From: Priapulus caudatus
Lineage: Eukaryota; Priapulida; Priapulimorpha; Priapulimorphida; Priapulidae
Assembly: GCF_000485595.1 (NCBI RefSeq)
Contig: NW_014581831.1
Coordinates: 1,007 to 24,644 of the forward strand
Reading direction: 5' to 3'
DNA: 23,638 nucleotides
Shown here: positions 6,635-18,472 of the stretch, piece by piece
Position numbering within the stretch: position 1 is the stretch's first letter
How the letters are laid out: every line of letters begins with the position of its first letter
Made by a program: the position numbers and the translations under genes
Notes under the pieces: model-generated
Told to the model about the DNA's origin: nothing
The model's database searches: none
Seen by the model: only the letters and a program-made list of their open reading frames with translations

Positions 6635-9600
6635 ATGAGGGTGGATGGATGGATAGCATGCTAGGTAGGCTCAGTGTCAGTGATGAGGGTGGATGGATGG
6701 ATAGCTATGCGTAGGTAGGCGCTCAGTGTCAGTGATGAGGGTGGATGGATGGATAGCATGCTAGTAGGTTCAGTCGTCAGTGATGAGGTGATGGATGGAT
6801 AGCTAGGTAGGCTCAGTGTCGTAATGAGGGGATGGATGGAATGGGTGCATGCTAGGTAGGCCTCAGTGTCCAGGAGATAGAGGGGGTGGAATGGATGGAT
6901 GAGCAATGCTAGGTAGGCTCGTGTTGAGTGATGAGGGATGGATTGGAATGATAGCTGCTAGTAGGCTCAGTGTCAGTGACTGAGGGTGGATGATGGCTAG
7001 CCTGGCTAGGCTAGGAGGCTTCAGTATCAGTGTGAGGGTGGAATGGACTGGATAGCTGGTAGGGCTGCAGTGGTCCAGTGATGAGGTGATGGATGGATAG
7101 CATGCTAGGTTCAGGCGTCGCAGTGTCAGTGATGAGGGTGGATGGATGGCTGCATGCTAGGTTGGGCCGCTCAGTATAGTGACTGAGGGTGCGGAATGGA
7201 TGGATAGCTAGGCTAGGCTGACAGTGTCAGTGATGACGGGTGGATGGATGGATAGCTGCTAGTAGGGCTCAGTGTCAGTGATGGGTGGCTGGATGGATGC
7301 ATGGCTAGGTAGGGTCAGTGTCAGTGATGAGGGTGAATGGATGATATGCTAGGTAGGTTAAGGCTCGTGTCGTGATGAAGGTGGACATGGACGTGGGATA
7401 GCATGCTAGGTAGGCTCAGTGTCAGTGATGAGGGTGGATGGATGGATAGCATGCTAGGTAGGCTCAGTGTCAGTGATGAGGGTGGATGGATGGATAGGCA
7501 TGCTAGGTAGCTCAGTGTGCAGTGATTGAGGGTGGATGGATGGATGGATAGCATGCTAAGTAAGGCTCGCTGTCGCAGTGATGAGGGTGGATGGATGGAT
7601 AGCATGCTAGGTAGGCTCAGTGTCAGTGATGAGGGTGGATGGATGGATAGCTAGGTAGGCTCAGTGTCAGTGATGAGGGTGGATGGATGGATAGCATGCT
7701 AGGTAGGCTCAGTGTCAGTGATGAGGGTGGATGGATGGATAGCATGCTAGGTAGGCTCAGTGTCAGTGATGAGGGTGGATGGATAGCATGCTAGGTAGGC
7801 TCAGTGTCAGTGATGAGGGTGGATGGATGGATAGCATGCTAGGTAGGTAGGCTCAGTGTCAGTGATGAGGGTGGATGGATGGATAGCATGCTAGGTAGGC
7901 TCAGTGTCAGTGATGAGGGTGGAATGGATGGATAGCATAGGTAAGGGCTCAGTGTCAGTGTGAGGGTGGATGGATGCCTATGCATGCTAGGTAGGCTCAG
8001 TGTGCAGTGATGAGGGTGGGATGGATGAGATAAGGCAGCTAGGTAAGGCTCAGTGGTTAGTGGATGAGGGTGGATTGGATGGATAGCATGCTAGGCTAAG
8101 GCTCAGTGTCAAGTGAATGAGGGTGGATGGATGGTGCATGACTAGGTAAGTAGGCTCGTGTCAGTGATGAGGGTGGATTGGATGGATAAGGCTGGCTAGG
8201 TAGGCTGCAGTTGTGCGTGATGAGGGGGTGGATGGATTTGCTAAGCTAGGTAGTGCCTCAGTGTCGTGATGGGTGGATGTGATGGATAGCATGCTAGGTA
8301 GGCTGCAGTGTCAGTGATCGAGGGTGGATCGATGGGATGCATGCTAAGGTAGGGCTCAGTGTCAGTGATGAGGGTGGATGGATGGATAGCATGCCTAGGT
8401 AGGGCTAGTGTCAAGTGATGAGGGTGGATGGATGGATAGCTGAGGTGGCTCAGTGTCATGTCAGTGATGAGTGTGGATGGATGGATAGGCATGCTAGGTA
8501 GGCTCAGTGTCAGTGGATGAGGGTGGATGGATGAGATTAGCATGCCTAGGTAGGCTCAGTATCAGTGATGAGGGTAGATGGATGGATAGGAATGCTGAGG
8601 TAGGCTCAGTGTCAGTGATGAGGGTGGTGGATGGATAGGCATGCTAGGCTAGGGCTGAGTGTCAGTGATGAGGGTGGATGATGATAGCATGCTAGGTAGG
8701 TAGGCTCGGTCAAGTGATGAGGGTGGATGGATGGAGTAGCATGCTAGGATAGAGCCTCAGTGTAGTGATGAGGGATGGATGGATGGATAGGCATGGCTAA
8801 GGTTAGGCTCAGTGTCAGTGATGAGGGTGGATGGATGGATATCGCTAGGTAGGCTCAGTGTCAGTGATGAGGGTGGATGGATGGATAGCATGCTAGGTAA
8901 GGCTGCAGTGTTCAGTGATGAGGGTGGATGGATTGGTAATCATGCTAGGTTTAGGGCTAGTGTCAGCGATGAGGGTGGACTGGAATGGATAGCATGCTAG
9001 GTAGGCTCGTGTCAGCGATGAGGGTGGAGTGGATGGATAGATGCTAGGTAGGCTTGCAGTGTCAGTGATTGAGGGTTGGATGATGGATAGCATGCTAGGT
9101 AGGCTCAGTATCAGTGAATGAGGCGTGGATGGATGGATAGCTGGCTAAGGTAGGCTCAGTTGTAGTGATGAGGGTGGATGTGGATTAGGCATGGCTCCGG
9201 TAGGCTCAGTGTCAGTGATTGGGGTGGAATGGATGGATAGGGATGCTTAGGTAGGCTCAGGTGTCGTGATGAGGGTGATGGATGGATAGCAATGCTAGGT
9301 GGCTCCGTGTCAGTGAATGAGGGTGGATGGCATGGCATAGCATGCTAGGTAGGGCTCAGTGTCAGTGATGAAGGGTGGATGGGATTGGATAGCATGCTAG
9401 GTCAGGCTCAGTGGAAGGCGATGAGGGTGATGGATGGATAGCAATGCTAGTAGGCTAGTGGGTCAGCGATGAAGGGTGGATGGATGGGATAGCATGCCTA
9501 GGTAGGTCAGTGTGCAGTGATGAGGGTGGATGGATGGAATAGCGGATGCTAGGTAGGCTCAGTGTCAGTGATGAGTGTGGATGGTGGATTGCATGCTAGG

Positions 9601-12600
9601 TAGGCTCAGTGTATGTGATGAGGGTGGATGGATGGATAGCATGCTAGGTAGGTAGGCTCAGTGTCAGTGATGAGGGTGGATGGATGGATAGCATGGGCTA
9701 GGTAAGTAGGCTCGAGTGTCAGTGGGATAGAGGGTGGATGGATGGATAGCGATGCTAGGTAGGCCTCAGTGTCAGTGTGAGGGTGGATGGATGGATAGCT
9801 AGGTAGGGCTCCGTGTCAGTGTGAGGGTGGATGGATGGATAAGCATGCTAGGCTAGGCTCAGTGTCAGTGATGAGGGTGGATGGATGGATGAGCATGCTA
9901 GTGAGGCTCAGTAGTCAGTGATGGAGGGTGAGATGGATGGATAGCATGGGCTAGGTAGGCTGCAGTGTCAGTGATGAGAGGGTGGAATGGATGGATAGAG
10001 GCTAGGTAGGCTGAGTGTCAGCTGTCAGATTGGATGAGTGTGGATGGATGGATAGCATGCTAGGTAGGCTCAGTGTCAGTGCTGAGGGTGGAAGAGAGAA
10101 TGGATAGGCATGCGTAGTAGGTGCTGGCAGTATCGTGATGGAGGGTAGATGGATGGTTAGAGTGCTAGGTAGGGTCACCTCTAGTGTCCAGTGATGAGGG
10201 TGGATGGATGGATAGGCATGCTAGTAGGCTCAGATGTGCAGTGAAGTGAGTAAGAGTGGATGGATGGATAGCATGGGCTAGTAGAGCCTCAGTGTCGTGA
10301 TGGAGGGTGATGGATGGCTAGCATGCTAGGTAGGCTCAGTATCAGTGATGAGGGATAGATTGGATGGATAGGCATGCTAGGTAGCTCAGTGTCAGTGATG
10401 AGGGTGGATGCGATGGATAGCATGCTAGGTAGGGCTGAGTGTCCAGTGATGAGGGTGGATGGAATCGGATAGCAAGTGCCTAGTAGGTAGGCTCAGTGTC
10501 AGTGATAGGGTGGATGATCGGATGCATGCTAGGTAGGAGCTCAGTGTCAGTGATGAGGGTGGATGGATGGATAGCTCGGCTAGGTAGGACTTGCAGTGTC
10601 AGTGATGAGGGTGGTATGGATGGATAGCATGCTAGGCTAGGCCTCAGTGTCAGTGATGAGGGTGGATGGATGGATACGGAATGCTAGGTAGGGCTCAGTG
10701 TCAGATGATGAGGGTGGATGGATGGATAGCATGCTAGGTAAGGCTCAGTTGTCAGTGCTGAGGGTGGATGGAATGGATAAATGCTCGGTAGGCTCAAGTG
10801 TCAGCGATGAGGGTGGATGGATGATAGCCATGCTAGTAGGCTTCAGTAGTCAGGCGATGAGAGGTGGAATTGGATGATAGCAGCTAGGGTAGGTCAAGTG
10901 TGGCAGTGATGAGGGTGGGATGGATGGATAGGGATATGCTAGGTAAGGCCTCAGTGTCAGTGATGAGGGTGGATGGATGGATAGCATGCTAGGTAGGGCT
11001 CAGTAGTCAGTTGATGAGGGTGTGATGGATGGGATAGCATGCCTAGGTTAGGCTCAGTGTCAGTGATGAGGGTGGATTGGATGGATAGCATGGCTAGGTA
11101 AGGCTAGTGTCAGTGATGAGGGTGGATGATGAGATAGGCTAGGTAGGCTCAGTGTCAGTGATGAGGGTGGATGATGGATAGCATGCCTAGCTAGGCCTCA
11201 TGGTCGTGATGGGGTGGGATGATGGATAGGCATGCTAGGTTGGCTCAGATGTCGTGATGAGGGTGGATGGATGGATAGCATGCTAGGTAGGCTCAGTGTC
11301 AGTGATGAGGGTGGATGATGGATAGGGCTAGGTTAGGGTCAAGTGTCACTGTCAGTGATGAGTGTGGATGGATGGATAGATGCTAGGTAGGCTCAGTGTC
11401 CAGTGATGAGGGTGATGGATGGATAGCATGGCTAGGTAGGCTCAGTAAATCAGATGATAGAGGGTAAGATGGATGGATTAGCATGCTAGGTAGGGCTCAG
11501 TGTCAGTGATGAGGGTGGATGATGGATGATGCCTAGGTAGGGTCAGTGTCAGTGATCGCGGGTGGATGGATGGATAGCATGATAGGTTAGGCTCAGTGTC
11601 AGTCGTGAGGGTGGATGGATGGATAGCATGCTAGGTAAGGCTGCAGTGTCTAGTGATGAGGGTGGATGGATGGATAAGGCACTGCTAGGTAGGCTGAGTG
11701 TCAGTGATGAGAGGTGATGGATGGATAGGGAATGCTAGGTAGGCTCAGTGTCAGATGCTGAGGGTGGATGGATCGATATGCTAGGTAGGCTCAGTTGTCG
11801 TGATGAGGGTGGAGTGGATCGGATAGGATGCCTCAGGTAGGCATATGTATATATGGATGATGGATAGAATGCTAGAGGCCGCTCAGTGTCACGTGAATGA
11901 GGTGGATGGATGGATAGCATGCTAGGTAGGCTGCGTGTCAGTGATGAGGGTGAGATGGATGGATAACATGCTAGTAGGCTCAGTGATCAGCGATGAGCGG
12001 TGGATGGATTGGATAGCATCGCTAGTAGGCCACTCGTGTGCAGCGAGGTGGAGGGTGGCATGGATGGATACATGCTAGTGGCTCAGTGTCAGTGATGAGG
12101 TGGATGGATGGATAGCATGCTAGGTAGCCTGTATCAGTGATGAGGGTGATGGATGGAATACGCAATGCTAGGCTAGGTCCACTCAGTGTCAGTGATGAGG
12201 GTGGATGGATGGGATAGCATGCTAGTAGGCTCAGTGTCAGTGGATGAGGGGGGTGGATGGGGTGCGATAGCTAGGTAGGCTCAGTTCAGTGATGGAGCAG
12301 GTGGACTGGATGTTAGCGCATCGGCGTAGGTGAGGAGAGACTGTGAAGGCTGTCGAGTGAGTAAGAGGGGTGGATGGAGATGGAGGTGAATGCCTAGGTA
12401 GTCGGCTGAGGTCAGTGATGGGTGGATGGACGGATAGTGGCTAGGTAGGCCTCAGTGTCAGGATGAGGGTAGGGATTGATGGCGGTAGCATGGCTAGGTG
12501 GCTCAGTGTCACGCGATGAGGGTGGATGGAGTGCGATACTGCTATGGTACCGCAGTGTCAGGCGATCGAGGGTGGATGGATGGATACATGCTAGGTAGGA

Positions 12601-14285
12601 GCTCAGTGTCAGTGTGAGGTGGATGGAATGGATACAATGCTGTACTAGTGTCTGATGAGCTGTGGATGGATGGAATACGCATGCTAGGTGGCTCTAGTGT
12701 CAGTGATGAGGGTGGATTGGATGATGCATGCTAGGTAGGCTCAGTGTCAGTGATGGGGGTGGATGGATGGATAGGCATGCTGGTAAGGGCTCAGTGATCA
12801 GTGATGAGGGTGGATTGGATGGATAGATGCTAGGTGGCTCAGTGGTCAGTGATGAGGGTGGATGTGGATGTTAGGTAGAGCTCAGTGTTCAGTGATGAGG
12901 GTGGATGGATGTAGCTAATGCTAGGTAGGCTCGTGTCAGTGATGAGGGTCGGAGGATGGATTAGGCATGCTAGTAGCGGCTCATGTCGTGATCGAGGGTG
13001 GAACTGGATGGATTAGACATGATAGGTAAGCTGGTGCTCAGTGATGAGGGCTGGATGGATGGATAGCTAGTAGGTCAGTGTACTGGTCAGTGATGAGTGT
13101 GGATGGATGGATAGCATGCTAGGTAGGCTCAGTTGTAGTGATGAGGGGTGGATGGATGGATAGATGCTAGGTAGGGCTCCAGTATCAAGTGATGGGGTAA
13201 AGATGGATGGATGCATGCTAGCTAAAGGCTCAGTGTCGTGCTGAGGGTGATGGATGGATAGCATGCTAGGTGGCTCAGTGTGCATGATGAGGGTGGATGG
13301 TGGATAGCATGCTAGGTAGGCTCAAGTGTCAGGTGATGAGGGTGATGGATGGTAGCTGCTAGGTGGCCTCAGATGGTCAGTGATGGGTGATGATGGATAG
13401 CATGCTAGGTAGGTGAGTGTCAGTGATGAGGGTGGATGCGATGGATAGCATGCTTAGGTAGGTCAGTGTCGTGTGAGGTGGATGGATGGATAGAGTAGGT
13501 GCTCAGTGTAGTGATGAGGGTGGAGTGGTGGATTAGCATATGCCTAGGTAGGCCTGCAGGTGTCAGTGGGTGAGGGTGGATGGTGTAGCATGCTAAAGGT
13601 ATGCGCTGTGTGCAGTGATGGAGGGTGGATGGATGGATAGCATGCTAGGGTAGGGTCAGGTCGTGATGAGGGGCGATGGGAGTGGTACACATGCTTAAAC
13701 GGCGTAGGCCCCCGCCAGTGTCGCGATGAGAGGTGGGATGGATGTGATACATGCAGTGGCCCCGCTCAGTGTCAGAGCGATGAGGGTGGATGGATGGATA
13801 GCATGTAGGTGCTAAGTGTGAGTTGATGAGGGTGGACTGGATGATATCGATGCAGGTAGGTCAGTATCAGTGTAGGGTGGATGGATGGATAGCATGCTAG
13901 GTAGGCTCGTTCGTGATGAGGGTGGAGTGATGGATAGCATTGCTAGGTAGCTCAGTAGTCAAGTGATGAGGGTGGATGGATGGTAGCTAGGTAGGGCTAG
14001 TGTCAGTGATGAAGGGTGGCTGGTGGAGTAGCATGCTAGGTAGGGCTAGTGTCAGTGAATGAGGGTGGATGGATGGATAGCATGCTCGGTAGCTCCAGTG
14101 TCAGTGATGAGGGTGGTGGATGGATANAGATAGCTAGGTAGGTAGGTAGCTAGATAGCTAGGTAGGCTCAGTGTCAGTGATGAGGGTGGATGGATGGATA
14201 GGTAGGTAGCTAGATAGCTAGGTAGGTAGGTAGCTAGATAGCTAGCTAGGTAGGTAGCTAGATAGCTAGGTAGGCTCAGTGTCAG
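6635..14285 (+). repeat. Satellite B, 48-bp tandem array, about 7.6 kb
   Basis: Roughly 155-160 head-to-tail copies of a 48-bp unit made of GATGAGGGTGGATGGATGG, ATAGCATGCTAGGTAGG and CTCAGTGTCAGT. A 44-bp variant lacks one ATGC. Copies at 7585-7920 are almost perfect, while most others carry 1-2 base insertions. Because 48 is a multiple of three, long open frames appear on both strands (16-residue SIHPPSSLTLSLPSML periods on the minus strand); these are translation artefacts. The array is intronic to the kinesin gene if the gene continues past the window. A single N at 14127 precedes its last, rearranged part. Confidence 0.96.
14128..14285 (+). repeat. Terminal variant of satellite B dominated by tetranucleotides
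   Basis: Satellite units are here replaced by runs of GGTA, GCTA and GATA tetramers (for example GGTAGGTAGCTAGATAGCTA), with only two normal CTCAGTGTCAGT segments. This is the edge of the array next to the exon B module. Confidence 0.88.
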
Positions 14286-14332
14286 CGTTGCTCTCCACAC
14301 TTATGTGAGTGCATTTATAATCAGTCTCCACC

Positions 14333-14660
14333 AGTTACCCTCCAGCTACCGGTCCACTTACCACAATAACATGCACTCAGTAACTCCACCCTCCAGCTAC
14401 CGGTCCATGTTATTGTGGTAAGTGCACGCTCAGTAACTCCACCCTCCAGCTACCGGTCCCACTTACCACAATAACATTTACACTCAGTAACTCCACCCTC
14501 CAGCTACCGGTCCATGTTATTGTGGTAAGTGCACGCTCAGTAACTCCACCCTCCAGCTACCGGTCCATGTTATTGTGGTAAGTGCACGCTCAGTAACTCC
14601 ACCCTCCAGCTACCCGCTGTCCATGTTATTAGTGGAAGGCACACTCCCAGTGAACATCCA
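14333..14660 (+). repeat. 53-bp tandem repeat with a 19-bp core in alternating orientation
   Basis: About six units share CAGTAACTCCACCCTCCAGC then TACCGGTC. Inside, a 19-base core reads CATGTTATTGTGGTAAGTG in units at 14406, 14513 and 14566, but reads the exact complement CACTTACCACAATAACATG at 14355, and the same minus its last base at 14460. Outer flanks (GGTC before, CA after) stay in one orientation, so only the core flips. The last unit, near 14625, is noisy. Confidence 0.88.
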
Positions 14661-14939
14661 CCCTCTATTTACTGTGAGTTGCGGCGAGCGGGTGGGCGGC
14701 AAGCGGAGTGTTATGTATGCAATGCACGAGTCTTATCGTACTGCAAGCGGATTTGAGTCTTAATGGTATGCAAGTTTCCCTCTGTTCGCAGCGTGCCGGA
14801 TGTCGGTAAACGCCGAGCCTTACGTTTTTTTTTTTTCCGAACAAGTCGTCAGGTGGTTCGAGCGGTAGATTTCGTGGTAACCAATGGTTACGACTTTATA
14901 TAATTCATGGTTTACCTGTTGTCATTTCGTGTCAGTTGA

Positions 14940-15014
14940 GCAGAAAGAAGTCAAGACGCTGGCGCAGCTTGCATCGGAGGCATATAGAACAGAGGCGTTC
15001 CCGCTTACGTCAAG
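14940..15014 (+). pseudogene. KIF5: Degraded copy of kinesin exon B (probable read-error duplicate)
   Basis: The stretch GAAGTCAAGACGCTGGCG, TTGCATCGGAGG, AGAACAGAG and TTACGTCAAG follows exon B at 6100-6155 step by step, with about 14 inserted bases. It is followed by the same donor GTAAGAAATAATAG. The insertions break the reading frame, and the acceptor region is blurred. As DNA this would be a dead exon. Nearly all changes are insertions, and the flanking intron shows the same pattern, so I favour uncorrected long-read sequence of the same exon over an old pseudo-exon. Confidence 0.7.
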
Positions 15015-15081
15015 GTAAGAAATAATAGCATTATTGGAGTCGTCGATTAGTTTATCACGCTGCATGATTTAAAACGTAGTC

Positions 15082-15440
15082 AATAGTAATCGGACCACAC
15101 CTATCCTAGTGTTTTGCGCTGTGGGTATGCGTGTTTTTATCTCATGTAATAGATAATCGGACGCCACCACCCAGTGTTACTGGCACTGTTGTATTTGGCG
15201 CATGGTTTTCTCATGTATAGTAATCGGCACCACACCCAGCTGTTTGCCACTGTTGTATTGCGTTGCTTTTCTCATGTAATAGGTAATGGACTCCACCACC
15301 TGCAGTGGTTTCCCGCTGTTGAGATTGGCGTGTTTTCTATGTAATGATGGTATAGTCCGGTGGACGCTGTACCCAATGAGTACGCGCGCCCAGCTGTTTT
15401 GGCACTTTGTATTGCGCGGTGGTTTTGTACGTGCATGACG
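15082..15440 (+). repeat. 60-bp tandem repeat, about six noisy copies
   Basis: Copies begin near AATAGTAATCGGACCACACC and repeat CAGTGTTT-GCACTGTTGTATT and TTTTCTCATGTAATAG. The last copy (about 15355-15440) is strongly diverged. They continue the 1.5 copies seen at 6210-6301. Confidence 0.82.
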
Positions 15441-16540
15441 TACACGCGTGCAGCGGTATGCTCGAGATTGCGTCTGGGAAGCAAGGAAAATGGATTCCGA
15501 AGCTATTCAGTTGTGTGTAAATCTGCTTTCCCTGTCACTCTATATGTTGCTTACTAGGTCAAGGCCAAGCTATGCACAGTACATTATATAGGCACTATCA
15601 TATATGATATATACACGCGCAGGGCTACTATGTTATTAGTGATACTATATACCTATATATAATATATTATATATATAAGTTAGTAACTATATATATATAT
15701 ATATAAATATATTAGGGTAAAAAAAGACATCCATGGAGATATAGAAAAAGTATGCCATATAAAAATTTAGATGACTTGCAGTGTGTGAGGTGTGAGAGGG
15801 GGTCATTTTTGCTGTGTGCACGTGATTGTGTGTGAGCCTCATCTGGGGGGGGGACATAGTCACGCTTGCAGCTGGGTTCAGAATTTGCGGCTTTTGGGAC
15901 TCGTGCGCGGGGTCTCGCACCGGCTACATCGTGCGGGCTTGCCGTTGTGCACGTAACATGTGGAGCGTGCCGTAACGTATGTCAGTACTGACGTGTGTTC
16001 AATACGTAGGGCGTGCGCGGTGCGGTGCGGTGCGCGTATGCCGGTGGGCACAAATTTAACGCCGCGACCGTCACGTCCACGATATGCGGTCCGGTGGGGG
16101 ACGTCGTCCAAAAGGGACGTTTGGGGGATCGTACTCAGACAAAATTTGGTAGCACACTGGCTCAGACAAAATGTTTTGTCATTCGCTAAAGCCTCATCAT
16201 GGCAGACCAGTGGATAGGAAAGTAGTGTCCACGGCACTTTCTTTTATAATCACTGCTACATTTATAATATTATGTGTTTTGTTATCAACTTTAGCACGCT
16301 CGGTCAATTATACTATCATATTTTCAATCTCATAAAATTTTGAACACACATTTGGATGGTAGTCTCTCAAAGCAAAATAGCGCAAGTACGGTGAGCAAGT
16401 AATTTGCGTTCATATAATAATTTGAGTAGTGTAAGTTCATGTTTTATGTGTCCTGCATTAAATTACTAGCGTGTGCGCACGTGCCACGAGAATCGCGCGC
16501 TGAATATACTCCTTTTCGTACTTCATTCCGACGCATCACA
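15441..16540. other. No gene recognised; includes a TA-rich stretch
   Basis: The interval contains an AT microsatellite zone at about 15595-15715 (TATATATA runs), then GT-rich and GC-rich sequence with a GCGGTGCGGTGCGG run near 16018-16030. Open frames up to 119 codons occur on both strands at 15878-16237, but they overlap each other and show no recognisable domain. It is probably intron downstream of exon B. Confidence 0.5.
15650..15712. repeat. TA-rich microsatellite
   Basis: Imperfect (TA)n tract with ATATATATATATATATA near 15690-15706. It is low-complexity sequence only. Confidence 0.85.
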
Positions 16541-16760
16541 GGTTCAGGGTTTCCTAGATGGTTTTACAATATGATACAGAGCATGGGGGTTCGATAGGAG
16601 GCTCAGTGCTAGGGGGTCGGGGGCATGCCCCCCGAAATCTTTTGTAATTGTAGAAGCTCTGGAGATGCAAATCTGAGACACTCTATGTGTAATTTGAAGC
16701 ATGCATGTGGGGGTGAAAATGTTTGTTTGCATGGTTGTCAAAAGATATACGGGAAAATTA
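16541..16760. repeat. Possible interspersed-repeat fragment with GC palindrome
   Basis: CGGGGGCATGCCCCCCG at 16618-16634 is a nearly perfect palindrome, followed by AAATCTTTTGTAATTGTAGA. I have the impression that similar G-run/GCATGC/C-run segments recur in transposon-derived sequence of invertebrates. Only one copy is present here, so the repeat call is inference. Confidence 0.35.
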
Positions 16761-18094
16761 AAAACGATGGTAATGGAATAAATACCAAAATGTAGGGGGT
16801 TTTGAAGGTAAATAGCATGTCATATGGCTCGGTTCTTTAAACATCTTTAAGAGTTCACCTCTGCAGTAAATGAATAAATAATTTTTTTTATCATTTACTT
16901 TTAGTGAGCGAATGGCAAGGAGTGAAAGTGGCAGGTCGGTAAGGAATGGTACCCAGTCTACTCTACTCGTGTTGATTGGGTTAGGCCACTCGATTCTCAC
17001 ACACGCGCGTAATTAACTGAGCCGTTGGCAGAATTAAGGTTTTCACAATTTAATTCACGATTAGAGAGATTTCTTGATGAGCATACTGAAACACTCGATT
17101 TGAAGTATCGAAAATGAACATTATTGTGCCAGCTAGCCTACACAGTTGCGATTGGGATCGCATTGGTCAAGTTCAGGACGCAAAAGGATTAATACACCAT
17201 AGATTAATTTTGGTATAGGGGATCATATGTCATAGGGTATTACTGTGATAGCGGATAGGCGATGTGATGAGTAGACTCTGCTCTTGGTGGACTTGCTGTG
17301 TTATTAGCAGTCGCATGTTAGAGAGAAATAAAGGCCACGTTCACATTTCGGTTAGGCACTCCGAAAGTGAGTAGTACCAACCGTGGTCAACTCTAGTCTA
17401 TATATAGGTTGTCTCAAACGGTGTCATCGATGGGTAGGCTCCACCAAGGCATTGGCGTGTATAGAAATTTCTGGGTATTGGTAACGTCGGGTGTCGACGG
17501 AGGCGATATTGGACAAAATCTTTTTTTCGTTTGATGGCGGCTTCGCACGCGCGCTATTAAGGGTGCCTTGTAGAGGAATATATTTTCATGACGTGTCTAG
17601 TTGATATCTAAAGGAACACTGATATTCCGCTCTGCTCTTTGTATTCTAACATATTGGGTTAAGCACTGATAAGGAGAGAAAACATTAGGTAGAATCTAAA
17701 TGAATAACAGAGTCGTACTAACCGCTTGTGATGATAGACCACATTGCCTCAGAGAGTTCGAGGTTCAGAGCGTTCCGCTAGTAAACATGGATGTGAGTGC
17801 GCTTTGGGCTGTTCAGATCTTACAAACGGTCGTGAAAGGCGCAACTGTGAAACGCAACCACAGGTTAGGGCAAAGGGGACTGAAGCTGAACAAGTACAGG
17901 CTTTGGCCATCATTTTTGAAAAGTCGGCACAACGCAATGGAGATGTTAACGAGGTTAGTACGTGTTCACGTACCATCTTCGCCCAGTGCGCATTCGCCAA
18001 GCGGCAACACGCGCCTGTACCTCCTGCTCGCGCAACCTCCACGATCCTCATCCACCTGCAGTTGCTCGCACTCAGCGCATATCTAATCTATCAA

Positions 18095-18170
18095 ATCTAT
18101 CTATCTTTTCTACTCTATCTATCTCTATCTATCTATATCTTTAGTATATATATATATATATATATATATC
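18095..18170. repeat. Compound (TCTA)n-(TA)n microsatellite
   Basis: TCTATCTATC tracts are followed by a run of about 13 TA units ending at 18168. It is low-complexity and likely polymorphic. Confidence 0.92.
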
Positions 18171-18472
18171 CAATTTATCAATATGTGAACAGCTGACCCT
18201 TGACTTTGGGCTGAAGGCAGCTCAACCTCACCCACTACTCGCGCGTCATCCCCACCTCGCCACGCGCCGCCCGCTTCACGCGCTCCCAAGCTGTATGCGA
18301 GTGAGGTTGGAATAAGCATTTCCTAGCTCTCGGTAATAATTGCTACCGTGATTCGCCGGAAATGATCAACGATGCATTTGTGATAGGCAGCAGACAGGAC
18401 ATACAAACACAGTCACACGCAGATCGGCGAACTATTATCGACCTGTTACATTAGAGCAGCAGCGGCACACGG

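Larger units (their letters stand above)
14286..15440 (+). repeat. Second copy of the exon B module, expanded and indel-rich
   Basis: The first ~60 bases match 5732-5790. They are followed by about six copies of the 53-bp repeat where the first copy has one, then the 19-bp repeat remnant, a T-run, the degraded exon, the same GTAAGAAATAATAG donor context and about six 60-bp repeats. Up to about 14600 it is clean; after that, differences from 5732-6301 are mostly inserted bases. This may be the same locus represented twice or a real tandem duplication. Confidence 0.82.

Noticed and set aside
6661-14300. Many open frames of 60-100 codons with SIHPPSSLTLSLPSML-type periods
   Set aside because: The 48-bp satellite is divisible by three, so stop-free phases appear by arithmetic. 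The frames shift with every indel.
15878-16237. Opposed open frames of 119 codons (-) and 85 codons (+)
   Set aside because: GC-rich sequence lowers stop frequency on both strands; neither protein resembles a known family.
17700-18196. Overlapping frames of 128 and 150 codons (+) and 100 codons (-)
   Set aside because: They overlap in different phases, the longest ends in translated TCTA/TA microsatellite, and no domain is recognisable.
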